From: Castellaniella sp034674885
Lineage (GTDB): Bacteria > Pseudomonadota > Gammaproteobacteria > Burkholderiales > Burkholderiaceae_B
Reading direction: 5' to 3'
Assembly (NCBI RefSeq): GCF_034674885.1
Contig: NZ_JAUCDS010000004.1
Location: 62,001 to 126,000, forward strand
DNA: 64,000 nt
Below are positions 8,956-18,056 of this stretch, piece after piece. The position numbers and the translations under genes are program-made. Each line of letters opens with the position of its first letter. Within the stretch, counting starts at the first letter, position 1. The notes below the pieces were generated by a model. The model was not told the origin of the DNA and did not search any database. It saw only the letters and a list, made by a program, of their open reading frames with translations.

Positions 8956-8981
8956 CTAAGAAAATAGGGCCTTGTAGGCCC
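8956..8981 (-). terminator. Putative intrinsic terminator after flgL
   Basis: Read on the minus strand, a stem GGGCC-TACAA-GGCCC is followed by TATTTTCTT, a fair U tract. It lies 60 to 90 bases past the flgL stop and before the receptor gene, so it would end the flgB-L transcript. The stem is short (five to six pairs), so termination may be partial. Confidence 0.6.
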
Positions 8982-9042
8982 CATTCATCGGAAATGCGCC
9001 TGACCCGTGGTCAACGGATCAGGTCCTGAAAATCGCATGTGA

Positions 9043-10269
9043 TCAGCTGCGGCCCAGGTTGAACAGGCTCAACCCCTGGATTGTCTGGAAGGCCAGGCCC
9101 GCACCCTCCAGGGCGATCTTCCGCAGACTGAGCTGGGTGCTGGCCTCGTAGTAATCCAGGTCTTCCAGGCCGGACAAGGCCTTCGTGAAACCCAGGTTGC
9201 GCTGTGAGCCGCTGCCATCCAGCGCCTGCAATTCGTTCATGCGGGCGCCGATGGAAGCACGTACCGTCAGAACGTTGTCGTAGTTGGACGCCAGCTGCTG
9301 CATGCTGGTGTTCAGGACGTTGCGCATCTGGGCCGTAGCCTGGGCATCGCCCTGGGACGGGGCCTCCAGGGCCGCGACCAGGGTATCGAGCGTCTTGAAG
9401 ATGTTGGGGTTCTGGGTCTTCAGCGGTTCGACCGAGAACGTATCCCCTGCTGCCGGAGCGCCAGAAATCTGTACCGTGGTGCCGTTGCCCAGGTCGATTT
9501 CCGTGGCGCCGGCTGCCAGGGTCATGCCCGCATTGGTTGTCGTGGTGCCGTTCGTATTGTCCGTGATGGCAACGTCGTAGGTATTGGGCCCGGTAAACGT
9601 CACCGCATAGGAATACTTGGCATCGGGATTCTGGGCTCGATCCGAGATATACGGCCCTGTGACGATCGCCGTTCCGGCATTGCCGGCCCCCGCCGCACTG
9701 GCGTAGGCCAAGGTGCCTGGCTGCGAGCGCGCGAAAATCTCGGAACCGACGTCGCTGCCGGCGATCTGGCGGGTGGCGTCGGCCTGGATCAGACGCTGCA
9801 AGCCGTCGCCGTTGTAGTCGCCATTCGCCGTGAAGGCGGGGGCGTTGCCCTTGGAGCCGGAAAACAGGTACTGCCCATTGCCGTCGGTGGTGTTGGCAAT
9901 GCCCAGGGCCGTGTCGCGAGCGTTCTTCAGGACGTTGGCCAAGGTCTGGCGATCGGCGTCCGACAGCGTGCCGTTGCCGACTTCGACCAGGCGGGTGCGT
10001 ACGTCCTGCAGCAGCAGCGTCAGGGAATTGAGCGCGTCTTCTTCCGTGGCCAGATTCTGGTTGGCCACAGAGCGGTTGTCCGCATGGCGTGCGTTCTGCG
10101 CCTGCGACTGAGACAGATTGATGGCCTGGGAAGCCGCCAGTGGGTCGTCGGCCGGCGTGACCATTCTCTGGCCCGAACCGATCTGCTGGTACAGGTGCAT
10201 CAGATCGGACTGCTGAGCATTGATGGTGTTCAGACCGGTCTGGAACATGAGGCTGGAACTGATACGCAT
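9043..10269 (-). CDS. flgL: Flagellar hook-filament junction protein FlgL (HAP3)
   Basis: A 408-residue flagellin-like protein. The N terminus (MRISSSLMFQTGLNTINAQQ) and C terminus (LRKIALEGAGLAFQTIQGLS) form the conserved D0/D1 helices of HAP3, with a variable central domain. FlgL joins FlgK to the first flagellin ring. It follows flgK by 26 bases and is the last gene of the flg operon. The start was set by the family-typical MRIS. It is probably expressed from the sigma-28 promoter in front of flgK. Confidence 0.95.
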   Translation of the reverse strand: MRISSSLMFQTGLNTINAQQSDLMHLYQQIGSGQRMVTPADDPLAASQAINLSQSQAQNARHADNRSVANQNLATEEDALNSLTLLLQDVRTRLVEVGNGTLSDADRQTLANVLKNARDTALGIANTTDGNGQYLFSGSKGNAPAFTANGDYNGDGLQRLIQADATRQIAGSDVGSEIFARSQPGTLAYASAAGAGNAGTAIVTGPYISDRAQNPDAKYSYAVTFTGPNTYDVAITDNTNGTTTTNAGMTLAAGATEIDLGNGTTVQISGAPAAGDTFSVEPLKTQNPNIFKTLDTLVAALEAPSQGDAQATAQMRNVLNTSMQQLASNYDNVLTVRASIGARMNELQALDGSGSQRNLGFTKALSGLEDLDYYEASTQLSLRKIALEGAGLAFQTIQGLSLFNLGRS

Positions 10270-10295
10270 GATGTATTCCTAGTGATGCGGCGCGA

Positions 10296-11978
10296 TCAAT
10301 TGCGCAGGCTGAGCAAGGTATCGAACATGGTCGAGGCCGTGTCGATCAGGCGAGCGGCGGCGCGGTACTGTTCCTGATATTGCTGCAGATTGATGTATTC
10401 CTCGTCCATATTGACGCCGGAGACAGCCTGCTGCGCGGCAAAATTCTGCTGGATCAGGGATTCCTGGGCCTTTTGCGCCGTGGAGTTGGATTGGGTCTTG
10501 ACGGCCACGTTGTTGACCAGCTGGGAATAGGCCTCGTTCAGTCCCGTGGTGCCGTTGCCCAGGATCTTTTCCGAACGCAGGGCTGCCATCTTCAGGGCAT
10601 TGTCGCCATTGGCGGAGCCCGCCGGGCCGCCTGCGCCGCCGTTCGCATCAGGATCCCATCCCGCCGCAGCGATCTTGGCCGGATCGGTGAGGGCGACGTT
10701 CATGCCGGCGGCCGCATCGCGCGTGGGCTGAATCAGCCAGGAATCGCCGGCAGCGGCGCCGGTGATGGTGCTCATGTCGAATTCCACGCCATCGATGGTC
10801 GCGGCCGCGCCCGGGGCAATCGACCCCATCACGGTACCTTCCGGCATGCGGGTCACGGAATAATTGGTGCCGTCGAAATCCAGACGGTAGTCCTGGGTCG
10901 TCAGCTGGGACACGTTCGTAATGTTCGCGGTCGGGCCAGCTGTCGCAGCATTTCCGGCATTGCCGATGATCTTCGGGGAGGACACCGTAAAGAAATCCGT
11001 GCCGGGCGCGCCGGACGGATCATAGCCCTGGGTGTGCTGGGCATTCATGGACATAGAAATGCCCAGGGCCAGGCGGCCCAGTTCATTCTGTGTGGAATCC
11101 AGCACATCGGTCCGGAAGGTCAGCAGGCCGCCCAGCTTGCCGCCGGTGATCAGGCTGTCCTTCATTTCGACGGGGCGCGGGTTCCCGCTGGCGTCGGTCA
11201 CCGTGTAATTCACTGCCAGGCGGCTGGGGTCTGCGGCTGCGGGGTGGACCTGCAGGTAGTAGACCGAATCGCCGCCCAGCACCGTCTGGCCGTTGCCGAT
11301 GGTGATGTTGAAACGATCGTCCTGTTCGTAGACCTTGATGTCCACCAGTTGCCCCAGATCGGCGGCCAACTGGTCGCGCTGGTCGAGCAGGTCGTTGGGC
11401 GGCTGGCCGGGGTTGGTGGCCTTGGCCGTGGTGATCTGGCGATTCAGGTCGTGGATGCGATCCAGATAGCTGTTGACCTGGGTGACGGTCGTCTCGATCT
11501 GGGTATTGACGTTCTGCCGCTGGCCGTCCAGAAACGCGTTGGCGTCGCGAATCTGCGAGGACAGGCTGTTGGCCCGGCCCAGCAGCTCCTGACGGGCCGC
11601 AACGTCGGCCGGCGAGGTCGCGATGGCATCCAGGCCATCGAAGAATTTCTGGATGCCGGGCGAAATGCCCACTGTGCGATCGGCTACCAGGTTGTTGATC
11701 TGGCTGACCTGGTCGCCGTAGGTCTTCAGGGAAGCGCCGCGCGTGACGGACGTGGTCAGCTGGTTGTACAGGAAATTGTCGTAGGACCGCTGCACGCTGA
11801 CGGCCTGCACCCCGCGACCGATCCAGCCCCCCGACGTCGGCGTGGCACCTGCCGTCTGGGACAGCACGGTCTGACGGTTATAGCCAGCCGTGGCGGCGTT
11901 GTTGATGTTGTGCCCGGCGGTCGCCAAACGGTTTTGTGCGACCAGCAGGCCAGCCTTGCCCAGATTCGCCAGATTCAT
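10296..11978 (-). CDS. flgK: Flagellar hook-associated protein FlgK (HAP1)
   Basis: A 560-residue hook-filament junction protein. The N terminus has NLANLGKAGLLVAQNRLATAG and GYNRQ, and the C terminus has EEYINLQQYQEQYRAAARLI, both family signatures. FlgK caps the hook and accepts FlgL. The ATG at 11978 is preferred over a TTG nine bases upstream because AGGA sits at a good distance and the protein then begins MNLANL. A sigma-28 promoter lies 64 to 90 bases upstream, which fits late-class expression. In a strain without hook, FlgK would have nothing to attach to. Confidence 0.95.
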   Translation of the reverse strand: MNLANLGKAGLLVAQNRLATAGHNINNAATAGYNRQTVLSQTAGATPTSGGWIGRGVQAVSVQRSYDNFLYNQLTTSVTRGASLKTYGDQVSQINNLVADRTVGISPGIQKFFDGLDAIATSPADVAARQELLGRANSLSSQIRDANAFLDGQRQNVNTQIETTVTQVNSYLDRIHDLNRQITTAKATNPGQPPNDLLDQRDQLAADLGQLVDIKVYEQDDRFNITIGNGQTVLGGDSVYYLQVHPAAADPSRLAVNYTVTDASGNPRPVEMKDSLITGGKLGGLLTFRTDVLDSTQNELGRLALGISMSMNAQHTQGYDPSGAPGTDFFTVSSPKIIGNAGNAATAGPTANITNVSQLTTQDYRLDFDGTNYSVTRMPEGTVMGSIAPGAAATIDGVEFDMSTITGAAAGDSWLIQPTRDAAAGMNVALTDPAKIAAAGWDPDANGGAGGPAGSANGDNALKMAALRSEKILGNGTTGLNEAYSQLVNNVAVKTQSNSTAQKAQESLIQQNFAAQQAVSGVNMDEEYINLQQYQEQYRAAARLIDTASTMFDTLLSLRN

Positions 11979-12041
11979 ATACTGCAATCCTGTCTGTGAT
12001 GCCAGCGCCCGATCAGCGCCCGCGAGAATTCGTCTTACCTG

Positions 12042-12068
12042 ATAACGGCAGTCGGACGGGAAAATTTA
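12042..12068 (-). promoter_or_regulatory. Sigma-28 (FliA) promoter for flgKL
   Basis: On the minus strand the sequence reads TAAATTTT, 11 bases, GCCGTTAT. Compared with the enteric sigma-28 consensus TAAAGTTT-N11-GCCGATAA, this matches 7 of 8 and 6 of 8 positions with exact spacing. It lies between flgJ and flgK, pointing at flgK, whose product is a late flagellar protein. Confidence 0.72.
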
Positions 12069-12096
12069 GCGCCCGGCGAATCGCCGCCGCCCACCG

Positions 12097-13065
12097 CTAG
12101 CGGGCGTTGAAATACCCCATGATGCTGATCAGCTTGTCGGCATACGACGGGTCAGTGGCGTAGCCGGCGGCTTGCACCTTGCGGGCGGCGTCCTCGGCGT
12201 TGCGGGCCGTCATCACGTCGCTGTAGCGATCGCTCTGGCTGATCAGATTGGCGTAATCCGTGAAGGAATCCGCATAGGAATCATAGGCGCGGAAGGGCTG
12301 CAGCATCTTGCGCGGCTCACCGTCCACGTATTCGGTCGTCATGACGCGCACCACGTCGCCATCCCAATTACGCCCCGCCTTGATGCCGAACAGATTATGG
12401 CTTGTGCTGCCATCCGGGCGCAGGATCTCGCGCTGGCCCCAGCCCGATTCCAGGGCGGCCTGGCTCAGGATCAGTTTGGCCGGCACTCCGCTGCGCTGGG
12501 CCGCCACGTCGGCGGCCACCGCCATCTGGTCCACAAAGGAGCGGATGTGGTCCGGCGCCCCTTGAATGGCGCTGCGCACCTTCTGTCCCAGGTTGCGTTG
12601 GGCCAGCAGATCGATCAGGGACGAAATCGAATCAGCCACCTGCCGCCGGCCTTCGCCGATACGCGACTGCAGGCCGGGCAGGCGCGAACGGGCGGCTTCG
12701 GGCGGATTGGCCAGGGGATCCAGCGGCTGGCTCAACACGCCACCGCGCATCTGCGCCATCAGCGCATCGGCCAGGCCGATGCCAGGATTGGCCAAGGCCA
12801 GGGCCGTCTGCTCGTCGCTCAGGCTGCGCGCCATGCGCGTGGCCTGCGAATCGAACAGCGACGGCATCTGGTCCGCAGTCTGGCGGGCCTGCTTCATCAG
12901 CATCTGGATGAACATGGCTTCGAACTGCCGGGCGACCTCGCGCTGCTTTTCTTCGGAGTCCGGATTCGTCTGCACGCCGCGTTTCAAGGCGTTCAGGTTG
13001 CTGAAGTCCAGCGCCGAAGGCGTGCTGCCCGAGCCGGGCAGCGGGGTATTGGCGACGAATGCCAT
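12097..13065 (-). CDS. flgJ: Flagellar rod-cap and peptidoglycan hydrolase FlgJ
   Basis: A 322-residue dual-domain FlgJ. The N-terminal rod-binding domain covers about residues 35-110; after a linker, a C-terminal glucosaminidase/muramidase domain starts near 165. The catalytic glutamate is probably Glu206 in the motif ALESGWGQ. The protein caps the growing rod and cuts peptidoglycan so the rod can pass. It is transcribed with flgI (four bases apart). Dual-domain FlgJ is usual for beta- and gammaproteobacteria. Confidence 0.96.
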   Translation of the reverse strand: MAFVANTPLPGSGSTPSALDFSNLNALKRGVQTNPDSEEKQREVARQFEAMFIQMLMKQARQTADQMPSLFDSQATRMARSLSDEQTALALANPGIGLADALMAQMRGGVLSQPLDPLANPPEAARSRLPGLQSRIGEGRRQVADSISSLIDLLAQRNLGQKVRSAIQGAPDHIRSFVDQMAVAADVAAQRSGVPAKLILSQAALESGWGQREILRPDGSTSHNLFGIKAGRNWDGDVVRVMTTEYVDGEPRKMLQPFRAYDSYADSFTDYANLISQSDRYSDVMTARNAEDAARKVQAAGYATDPSYADKLISIMGYFNAR

Positions 13066-13069
13066 GGCG

Positions 13070-14230
13070 CTAGATGACCTCCAGATCCGCCCGCAAGGCG
13101 CCGGCGCTCTTCAGGTTCTGCAGAATGGACAGCAGATCCTGCGGCGTGGCGCCCAGGGCATTCAGGGCTCGCACGACATCGGCCAGATTGGCGCTGGTGC
13201 TCACACGCTTCAAAGAGCCGTTGTCGCTGCGCATCTCGATCTGGGTATTGTTCGTGACCACGGTCTGCCCGCCGCCAAACGGCGTGGTGGGCTGACTGAC
13301 CTGCTGCTGCGGGCTGATGGTCACGGACAGATTGCCGTAGGCGATGGCGGCCTCGTCGATCATGACGGTGCGGTTCATCACCACCGACCCGGTGCGGGCA
13401 TTGATCACGACCCGGGCGCGGGCCGGCGGCAGCGTCACGTTGAGGTTTTCCACCTGCGACAGAAACGCCAGCTGTCCCTGTGGATCCGTGGGCGCGCGCA
13501 GTTCGATGGTACGTCCGTTCAACGCGGTGGCCGTCTGCCCGCCAAAGCGGCGGTTCAGGGCCGACACGACGTTCTGCGCCACCGCAAAATCGTTGGTGTT
13601 CAGTTCCAGCCGTACCATGCCGTTCTGGGCATAGGTGGTCGGCACGCCGCGTTCGACGATGGCGCCATCGGGGACGATGCCGCCGTTCAGCTGGTTGACC
13701 TGGACGCTGGCGCCGCCCTGGGAGGCACCCGCCCCGCCCACCAGCAGATTGCCCTGTGCCAGGGCATAGACCTGGCCATTGGCGCCCTTCAGGGGGGTCA
13801 TCAGCAGCGTGCCGCCGCGCAGGCTTTTCGCATTGCCCATGGACGAGACCACGACGTCCAGGCTCTGACCCGGCTGTGCAAAGGCCGGCAACCGGGTGGT
13901 CACCATGACGGCGGCCACGTTCTTCACCTGCATATTGGTGCCCTGGGGCACTGTCACACCCAGTTGCGACAGCATGTTGGTCAGGCTTTGCTGGGTGAAC
14001 GGCGTCTGGCGCACCTGGTCGCCGCTGCCGTCCAGCCCCACCACCAGGCCGTAACCGATCAGCTGGTTCTCGCGCACACCGGTAAAGGACGCCAGGTCCT
14101 TGATGCGTTCGGCCTGGGCCGCCGCCAGGGGCAGGACCAGACCTACGCAACCCAGCAGCACGGCCGCCAGCCCACGCCGGGCGCGGGAATCACGACACAA
14201 GGCTGAAAGTGAAAACATGAATTCGGTCAT
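13070..14230 (-). CDS. flgI: Flagellar P-ring protein FlgI
   Basis: A 386-residue periplasmic protein with a Sec signal peptide ending near AAAQA (about residue 40), then the mature start ERIKDLASFTGVRENQLIGY, which is diagnostic of FlgI. FlgI forms the P ring in the peptidoglycan layer as the bushing for the rod. The annotated start gives a basic N region and a typical signal peptide; a second Met five codons in would also work. FlgI is followed directly by flgJ and preceded by flgH. Confidence 0.96.
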   Translation of the reverse strand: MTEFMFSLSALCRDSRARRGLAAVLLGCVGLVLPLAAAQAERIKDLASFTGVRENQLIGYGLVVGLDGSGDQVRQTPFTQQSLTNMLSQLGVTVPQGTNMQVKNVAAVMVTTRLPAFAQPGQSLDVVVSSMGNAKSLRGGTLLMTPLKGANGQVYALAQGNLLVGGAGASQGGASVQVNQLNGGIVPDGAIVERGVPTTYAQNGMVRLELNTNDFAVAQNVVSALNRRFGGQTATALNGRTIELRAPTDPQGQLAFLSQVENLNVTLPPARARVVINARTGSVVMNRTVMIDEAAIAYGNLSVTISPQQQVSQPTTPFGGGQTVVTNNTQIEMRSDNGSLKRVSTSANLADVVRALNALGATPQDLLSILQNLKSAGALRADLEVI

Positions 14231-14234
14231 CGGA

Positions 14235-14933
14235 TCAGAACGGGGCGATATTCAGGAAGAAGCGCTGCAGCCAGCCCATGGTCTGGACCTCGTCCATCAC
14301 GCCCTTGCTGCGGTATTCGATGCGGGCATCGGCCACCTGGGTGGACGACACGGTATTGCTGCCGGTGATGGAACGCGGGTCCACCACGCCGGAAAAGCGC
14401 ACATATTCGCTGCCCCGGTTGATGGCGATCTGCTTTTCGCCGGCAATCTGCAGATTGCCGTTGGGCAGGACGCCGATCACGGTGGTGGTCAGCGTGCCGC
14501 TGAAGACGTTGGTCGCGCTGCTGGATCCCTTGCCATCGGACTTGTTGCCGCTGCCGACCTGGAAATTCTGCTTGGCGCCCAGATCCGTGGGCAAGATGGC
14601 CGGTTCCAGCCCGATGTTCATGCTGGCGCTGCCATTACGATCGGTACTGGTGCCCACGCTTTTCGCCGCGTTGGTCTTTTCCTGGATCACAATGGTGACG
14701 ATGTCGCCGACATTGCGCGGGCGACGGTCTTCGAACAAGGGATAGTTGCCGTAGGCCGTAGGCTGGTAGATGGACCCGTTGGCTTCGGCGGAAGGCATTG
14801 CCGGCGGCGGCGGGGGCGCCGTCAAGGGGCCGGTGACGACCGGCTCGGGCGGCACCAGGGCGCACCCGGACATCATCAGGGCCGCGATGGCCACCCACGA
14901 TCCTGCAAGACGACGCAAACCCTTCATGGACAT
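14235..14933 (-). CDS. flgH: Flagellar L-ring lipoprotein FlgH
   Basis: A 232-residue outer-membrane lipoprotein. The signal peptide ends in the lipobox MSGC near residue 24. The conserved middle contains GSIYQPTAYGNYPLFEDRRP and NVGDIVTIVIQE, typical of FlgH, and the C terminus ends GWLQRFFLNIAPF. It forms the L ring. It sits five bases after flgG and four bases before flgI in the usual order. No abnormality was noted. Confidence 0.96.
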   Translation of the reverse strand: MSMKGLRRLAGSWVAIAALMMSGCALVPPEPVVTGPLTAPPPPPAMPSAEANGSIYQPTAYGNYPLFEDRRPRNVGDIVTIVIQEKTNAAKSVGTSTDRNGSASMNIGLEPAILPTDLGAKQNFQVGSGNKSDGKGSSSATNVFSGTLTTTVIGVLPNGNLQIAGEKQIAINRGSEYVRFSGVVDPRSITGSNTVSSTQVADARIEYRSKGVMDEVQTMGWLQRFFLNIAPF

Positions 14934-14938
14934 CCTGA

Positions 14939-15724
14939 TTACAGCTGTGTCAGACGCGCCAGCATCTGGTCCGACGTCTGCACGGCCTTGCTGTTCATTT
15001 CAAAGGCGCGCTGCGTCGTGATCATGTTGACCAGTTCCTCGGCCACATTGACGTTGGAGGTTTCCACGTAATTCTGCAACAGCACCCCGGCGCCATCCAG
15101 GCCCGGCTGCAGCTGATTGGCGGGCCCCGAGGCATCGGTTTCCGCGTACAGGTTCTCGCCCAGGCTCTGCAGGCCCGTGGGGTTGATGAAAGTCGACAAC
15201 TGCAGCTGACCGACCTCGACGTTGGTGCCGGCCGCGCCGGGCTGCGTCACGGACACCGTGCCATCGCGGGAAATCGTAATGGACATCGCGTTGTCGGGGA
15301 TATTGATGCCCGGCTGGATGGTATAGCCGCCGGCCGTGACCAGCATGCCGTTCTGATCGCGCTGGATGCTGCCGTCACGGGTATAGGCGAACGAGCCGTC
15401 CGGCATTTCGACTTGCAGGAAGCCCTTGCCCTGGATGGCGACGTCCAGCGTGTTGCCGGTCTGCTTCAGGTCGCCCTGGGTGTGGATGCGTTCGGTCGCG
15501 ACGACGCGGGCGCCCGTACCCAGTTGCAGGCCGGAGGGCAGTTGATTGGCGGCTCCGACGCTGGCGCCGGGCTGGCGCATGGTCTGGTACATCAGGTCCT
15601 CGAACACGGCGCGGCCGCGCTTGAAGCCCGTCGTGTTGACGTTGGCCAGGTTGTTGGAAATCACGTCCATGGCGGTCTGCTGGGTTTCCAGACCGGTCTT
15701 GGCGATCCACAGGGAACGTATCAT
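14939..15724 (-). CDS. flgG: Flagellar distal rod protein FlgG
   Basis: A 261-residue axial protein with the near-invariant N terminus MIRSLWIAKTGLETQQTAMD and the ANVNTTGFKR motif, and the C-terminal helix with VNMITTQRAFEMNSK. FlgG builds the distal rod. It follows flgF by 30 bases. The length of 261 is close to the enteric 260, and all family landmarks are present. Confidence 0.97.
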   Translation of the reverse strand: MIRSLWIAKTGLETQQTAMDVISNNLANVNTTGFKRGRAVFEDLMYQTMRQPGASVGAANQLPSGLQLGTGARVVATERIHTQGDLKQTGNTLDVAIQGKGFLQVEMPDGSFAYTRDGSIQRDQNGMLVTAGGYTIQPGINIPDNAMSITISRDGTVSVTQPGAAGTNVEVGQLQLSTFINPTGLQSLGENLYAETDASGPANQLQPGLDGAGVLLQNYVETSNVNVAEELVNMITTQRAFEMNSKAVQTSDQMLARLTQL

Positions 15725-15754
15725 CTTGAGGTGTCCTGTTCAGGGCGCCGGGCG

Positions 15755-16504
15755 TCAGCCCACTGCCGAAAGTACGGAATTGCCGCGTTCTTCGTTGGTG
15801 CTGGCGTTCTTGATCACCTGCATCTGCAACTCGAACTGTCGGGCGTTGGAAATCATGGCCACCATGGCGCTGGCGGGGTTGACGTTGCTCTTTTCGACGA
15901 AACCGGGAGCGATCCGCACGGCCTCGTCGGCCTGGGCCGGCTGCCCGCCCGCCAGGCGGAACAGGCCATCGTCGCCGCGCACCAACTGGTCGGTGGGCGG
16001 GTTCACCAGCTTCAGTTGGGCCAGCATCTGGATGTCACGCGGATTGTCACCCGCGCCCAGGGCGCTCATCTGCCCATCGGTAGCAAAGGTAACGCTGCCG
16101 CGTTCCGGGATTTCGATGGGGCGGCCGTCGTTGGAGAGCACCGGCAGGCCACCCAGCGTGACCAGCTGGTTTTCCTGGTTGACGGCGAATTCCCCCGAAC
16201 GCGTATAGGCTTCGCCCTGCGGTGTCTGCACGGCGAACCAGCCCTCGCCCGCAATGGCGGTGTCCAGGGAATGGCCGGTCTCGACCATGGCGCCCTGGCC
16301 GAAGCGGCTGCCGGGCGTGGAAGCCACCGTGCTGACGCGGGTGGGCAGTTCGCCCGCCTGCGGCACCACCGGCACGGACCGGTAAATGGCCAGCTGTTCC
16401 CGGAAACCCGTCGTCGACACATTGGCCATATTGTTGGCAATGGCCGACTGTTGTTCCAGGATGCGGGCGGCGCCGTTGGACGCCGTGTACAGGATGCGAT
16501 CCAT
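15755..16504 (-). CDS. flgF: Flagellar proximal rod protein FlgF
   Basis: A 249-residue rod protein beginning MDRILYTASNGAARILEQQ, with MANVSTTGFREQL near residue 30 and a C-terminal block containing AMVAMISNARQFELQMQ. FlgF is one of the four proximal rod subunits. It lies between flgE and flgG, 15 bases from the end of flgE. The gene appears intact, so any polar effect of the flgE stop would be at the level of mRNA, not of its own frame. Confidence 0.96.
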   Translation of the reverse strand: MDRILYTASNGAARILEQQSAIANNMANVSTTGFREQLAIYRSVPVVPQAGELPTRVSTVASTPGSRFGQGAMVETGHSLDTAIAGEGWFAVQTPQGEAYTRSGEFAVNQENQLVTLGGLPVLSNDGRPIEIPERGSVTFATDGQMSALGAGDNPRDIQMLAQLKLVNPPTDQLVRGDDGLFRLAGGQPAQADEAVRIAPGFVEKSNVNPASAMVAMISNARQFELQMQVIKNASTNEERGNSVLSAVG

Positions 16505-16519
16505 GCCGTCCTACCGTGC

Positions 16520-17977
16520 TTAGCGCATCGTGATCAGGGTCTGCAGGATCTGGTCCTGCGTCTTGATGGTCTGGGCATTGGCCTGGTAGGTACGCTGGGC
16601 AATGATCATATTGACCAGTTCCTGGGACATGTCCACGTTGGATTCTTCCACCGCCTGGCCCTTGATGGTGGCCAGGCCATTGCTGCCGGGCGTGCCGACG
16701 ATGGGCTGGCCGGAGTTAGCCGTTTCCGCCCAGGCATTGCCGCCCACGGGCTGCAGGCCCTGCAGGTTGGCGAAGTCGGCCAGTGCGATGGTGCCCATGG
16801 TCTGTTTTGCGCCATTGGTGTAGTTGGCGATCAGTTCGCCATTGGTACCGATGGACATGCTGGCGTATTCGCCGGTGGCGTAGCCGTTCTGGACGAAGTC
16901 CTGGGAATAGCTATTGCCGAACTGGGTGGAGCCGTCATAGGCCACCTGAATCGACACAGGATCGGCCGGCGAGGTCGTGCCGCCAGGGTTGAAGGTGATC
17001 GTCGTCGGCGAACCGGATGCGAGACGGCCGGCGCTGTCGAACTGAAGTGTCGCCTGATTGGCAGGGGGAACAGGAGGAACGCCGTCGATGACGTAGTTGA
17101 CTTCCCAAACACTGTTGCCGCCCACGGGTTCACGCTTGGTGTAGTACTACTCGATGCGATGCGAGTTCCCCAACGAGTCATAGACCGTCAGCGGGACCAT
17201 GTTGGAGTAGGAGTCGGAATTGGTGGGGTCGAAAGCAACTGCCGTCACGGGTGCGACATAGGCGACGTTGCCCCCCGTCGTCGGAATGGCGCTATCGGGC
17301 GCGCCGCCGGTAAAAGTAATGCCGCTGGCCGGCGTACCCGTTGTATATGAGGTTCCATCTACAGGAGCACCGCCTGGCGTTGTACCGGCTGCATCACTGA
17401 ACCAAGTGTAGGTGCCGCCATTGACCTCATAGTAATGAGGGGCCGGTCCGGTGCCGTCATCCAGATTGACCACACCAACGACTCTATTGACCGTCGTGCC
17501 GGGCACCACCTTTGCATTCGCATCCAGGTTCACTTTGTTGGTGAGCGTGCTGGTCGCCTGGGGCGCGATGTTCCCCACCGGAACAGTCATGCCGATCAGG
17601 TTGGTGCCGCCCGGCGCATAGCCCATCAGCTGCTGGCCCTGGGCGTTGACGATCTTGTGATCCTTGTCGGCCAGGAACTGGCCGTTGCGGGTGTAGAGCG
17701 TGGCGCCGTTGGGCTGGGTCACCACGAACAGGCCCTTGGCCCCGTCGATGGCCATGTCGAACTGGTTGCCCGAGGTGGACACGATGCCGGTCGTGAAACG
17801 CTGGTTGATCGACGCAACCTGCACGCCCAGGCCCACGCGAGAGCTGGCGTAGACGTCGGCGAAGGTGGCCGAGCCGGACTTGAAGCCCACGGTGCCGGAG
17901 TTGGCGATGTTGTTGCCGATGACATCCAGGTTTTGCGAGGCGGCGTTCAGACCGCTGAGACCTTGACCGAAACCCAT
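16520..17977 (-). pseudogene. flgE: Hook protein FlgE, interrupted by an in-frame amber stop
   Basis: The frame encodes the hook subunit over 485 codons, but codon 277 is TAG (bases 17149-17147). Residues 1-276 carry the N-terminal hook signatures (GFGQGLSGLNAASQNLDVIG, NSGTVGFKSG) and end ...GNSHRIE. The same frame resumes with YYTKREPVGGNSVWEVNYV and runs to a normal C terminus with ELVNMIIAQRTYQANAQTI. Family knowledge suggests Gln at this spot (EQYYTKR), so a single CAG-to-TAG change explains it. No compensating start or slippery site is visible. The truncated product would lack the C-terminal helix needed for assembly. A true nonsense mutation, a mixed population or a base-call error are the options. 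Confidence 0.9.
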
Positions 17978-18056
17978 GAGTAACCTCTTTCAGTGCGTAC
18001 TGCGTTGAATCGTTGATGTGGAACCCGGGACGGCGCCAGTGGCTGCCCCATCGGAA

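Noticed and set aside
10380..11999. 539-codon plus-strand open frame opposite flgK
   Set aside because: Antisense shadow of flgK, whose ends match HAP1 and whose sigma-28 promoter is on the minus strand.
15413..17350. 645-codon plus-strand open frame over flgG, flgF and flgE
   Set aside because: Antisense shadow. Its length comes from high GC at third codon positions of the flg genes, and it has no conserved features.
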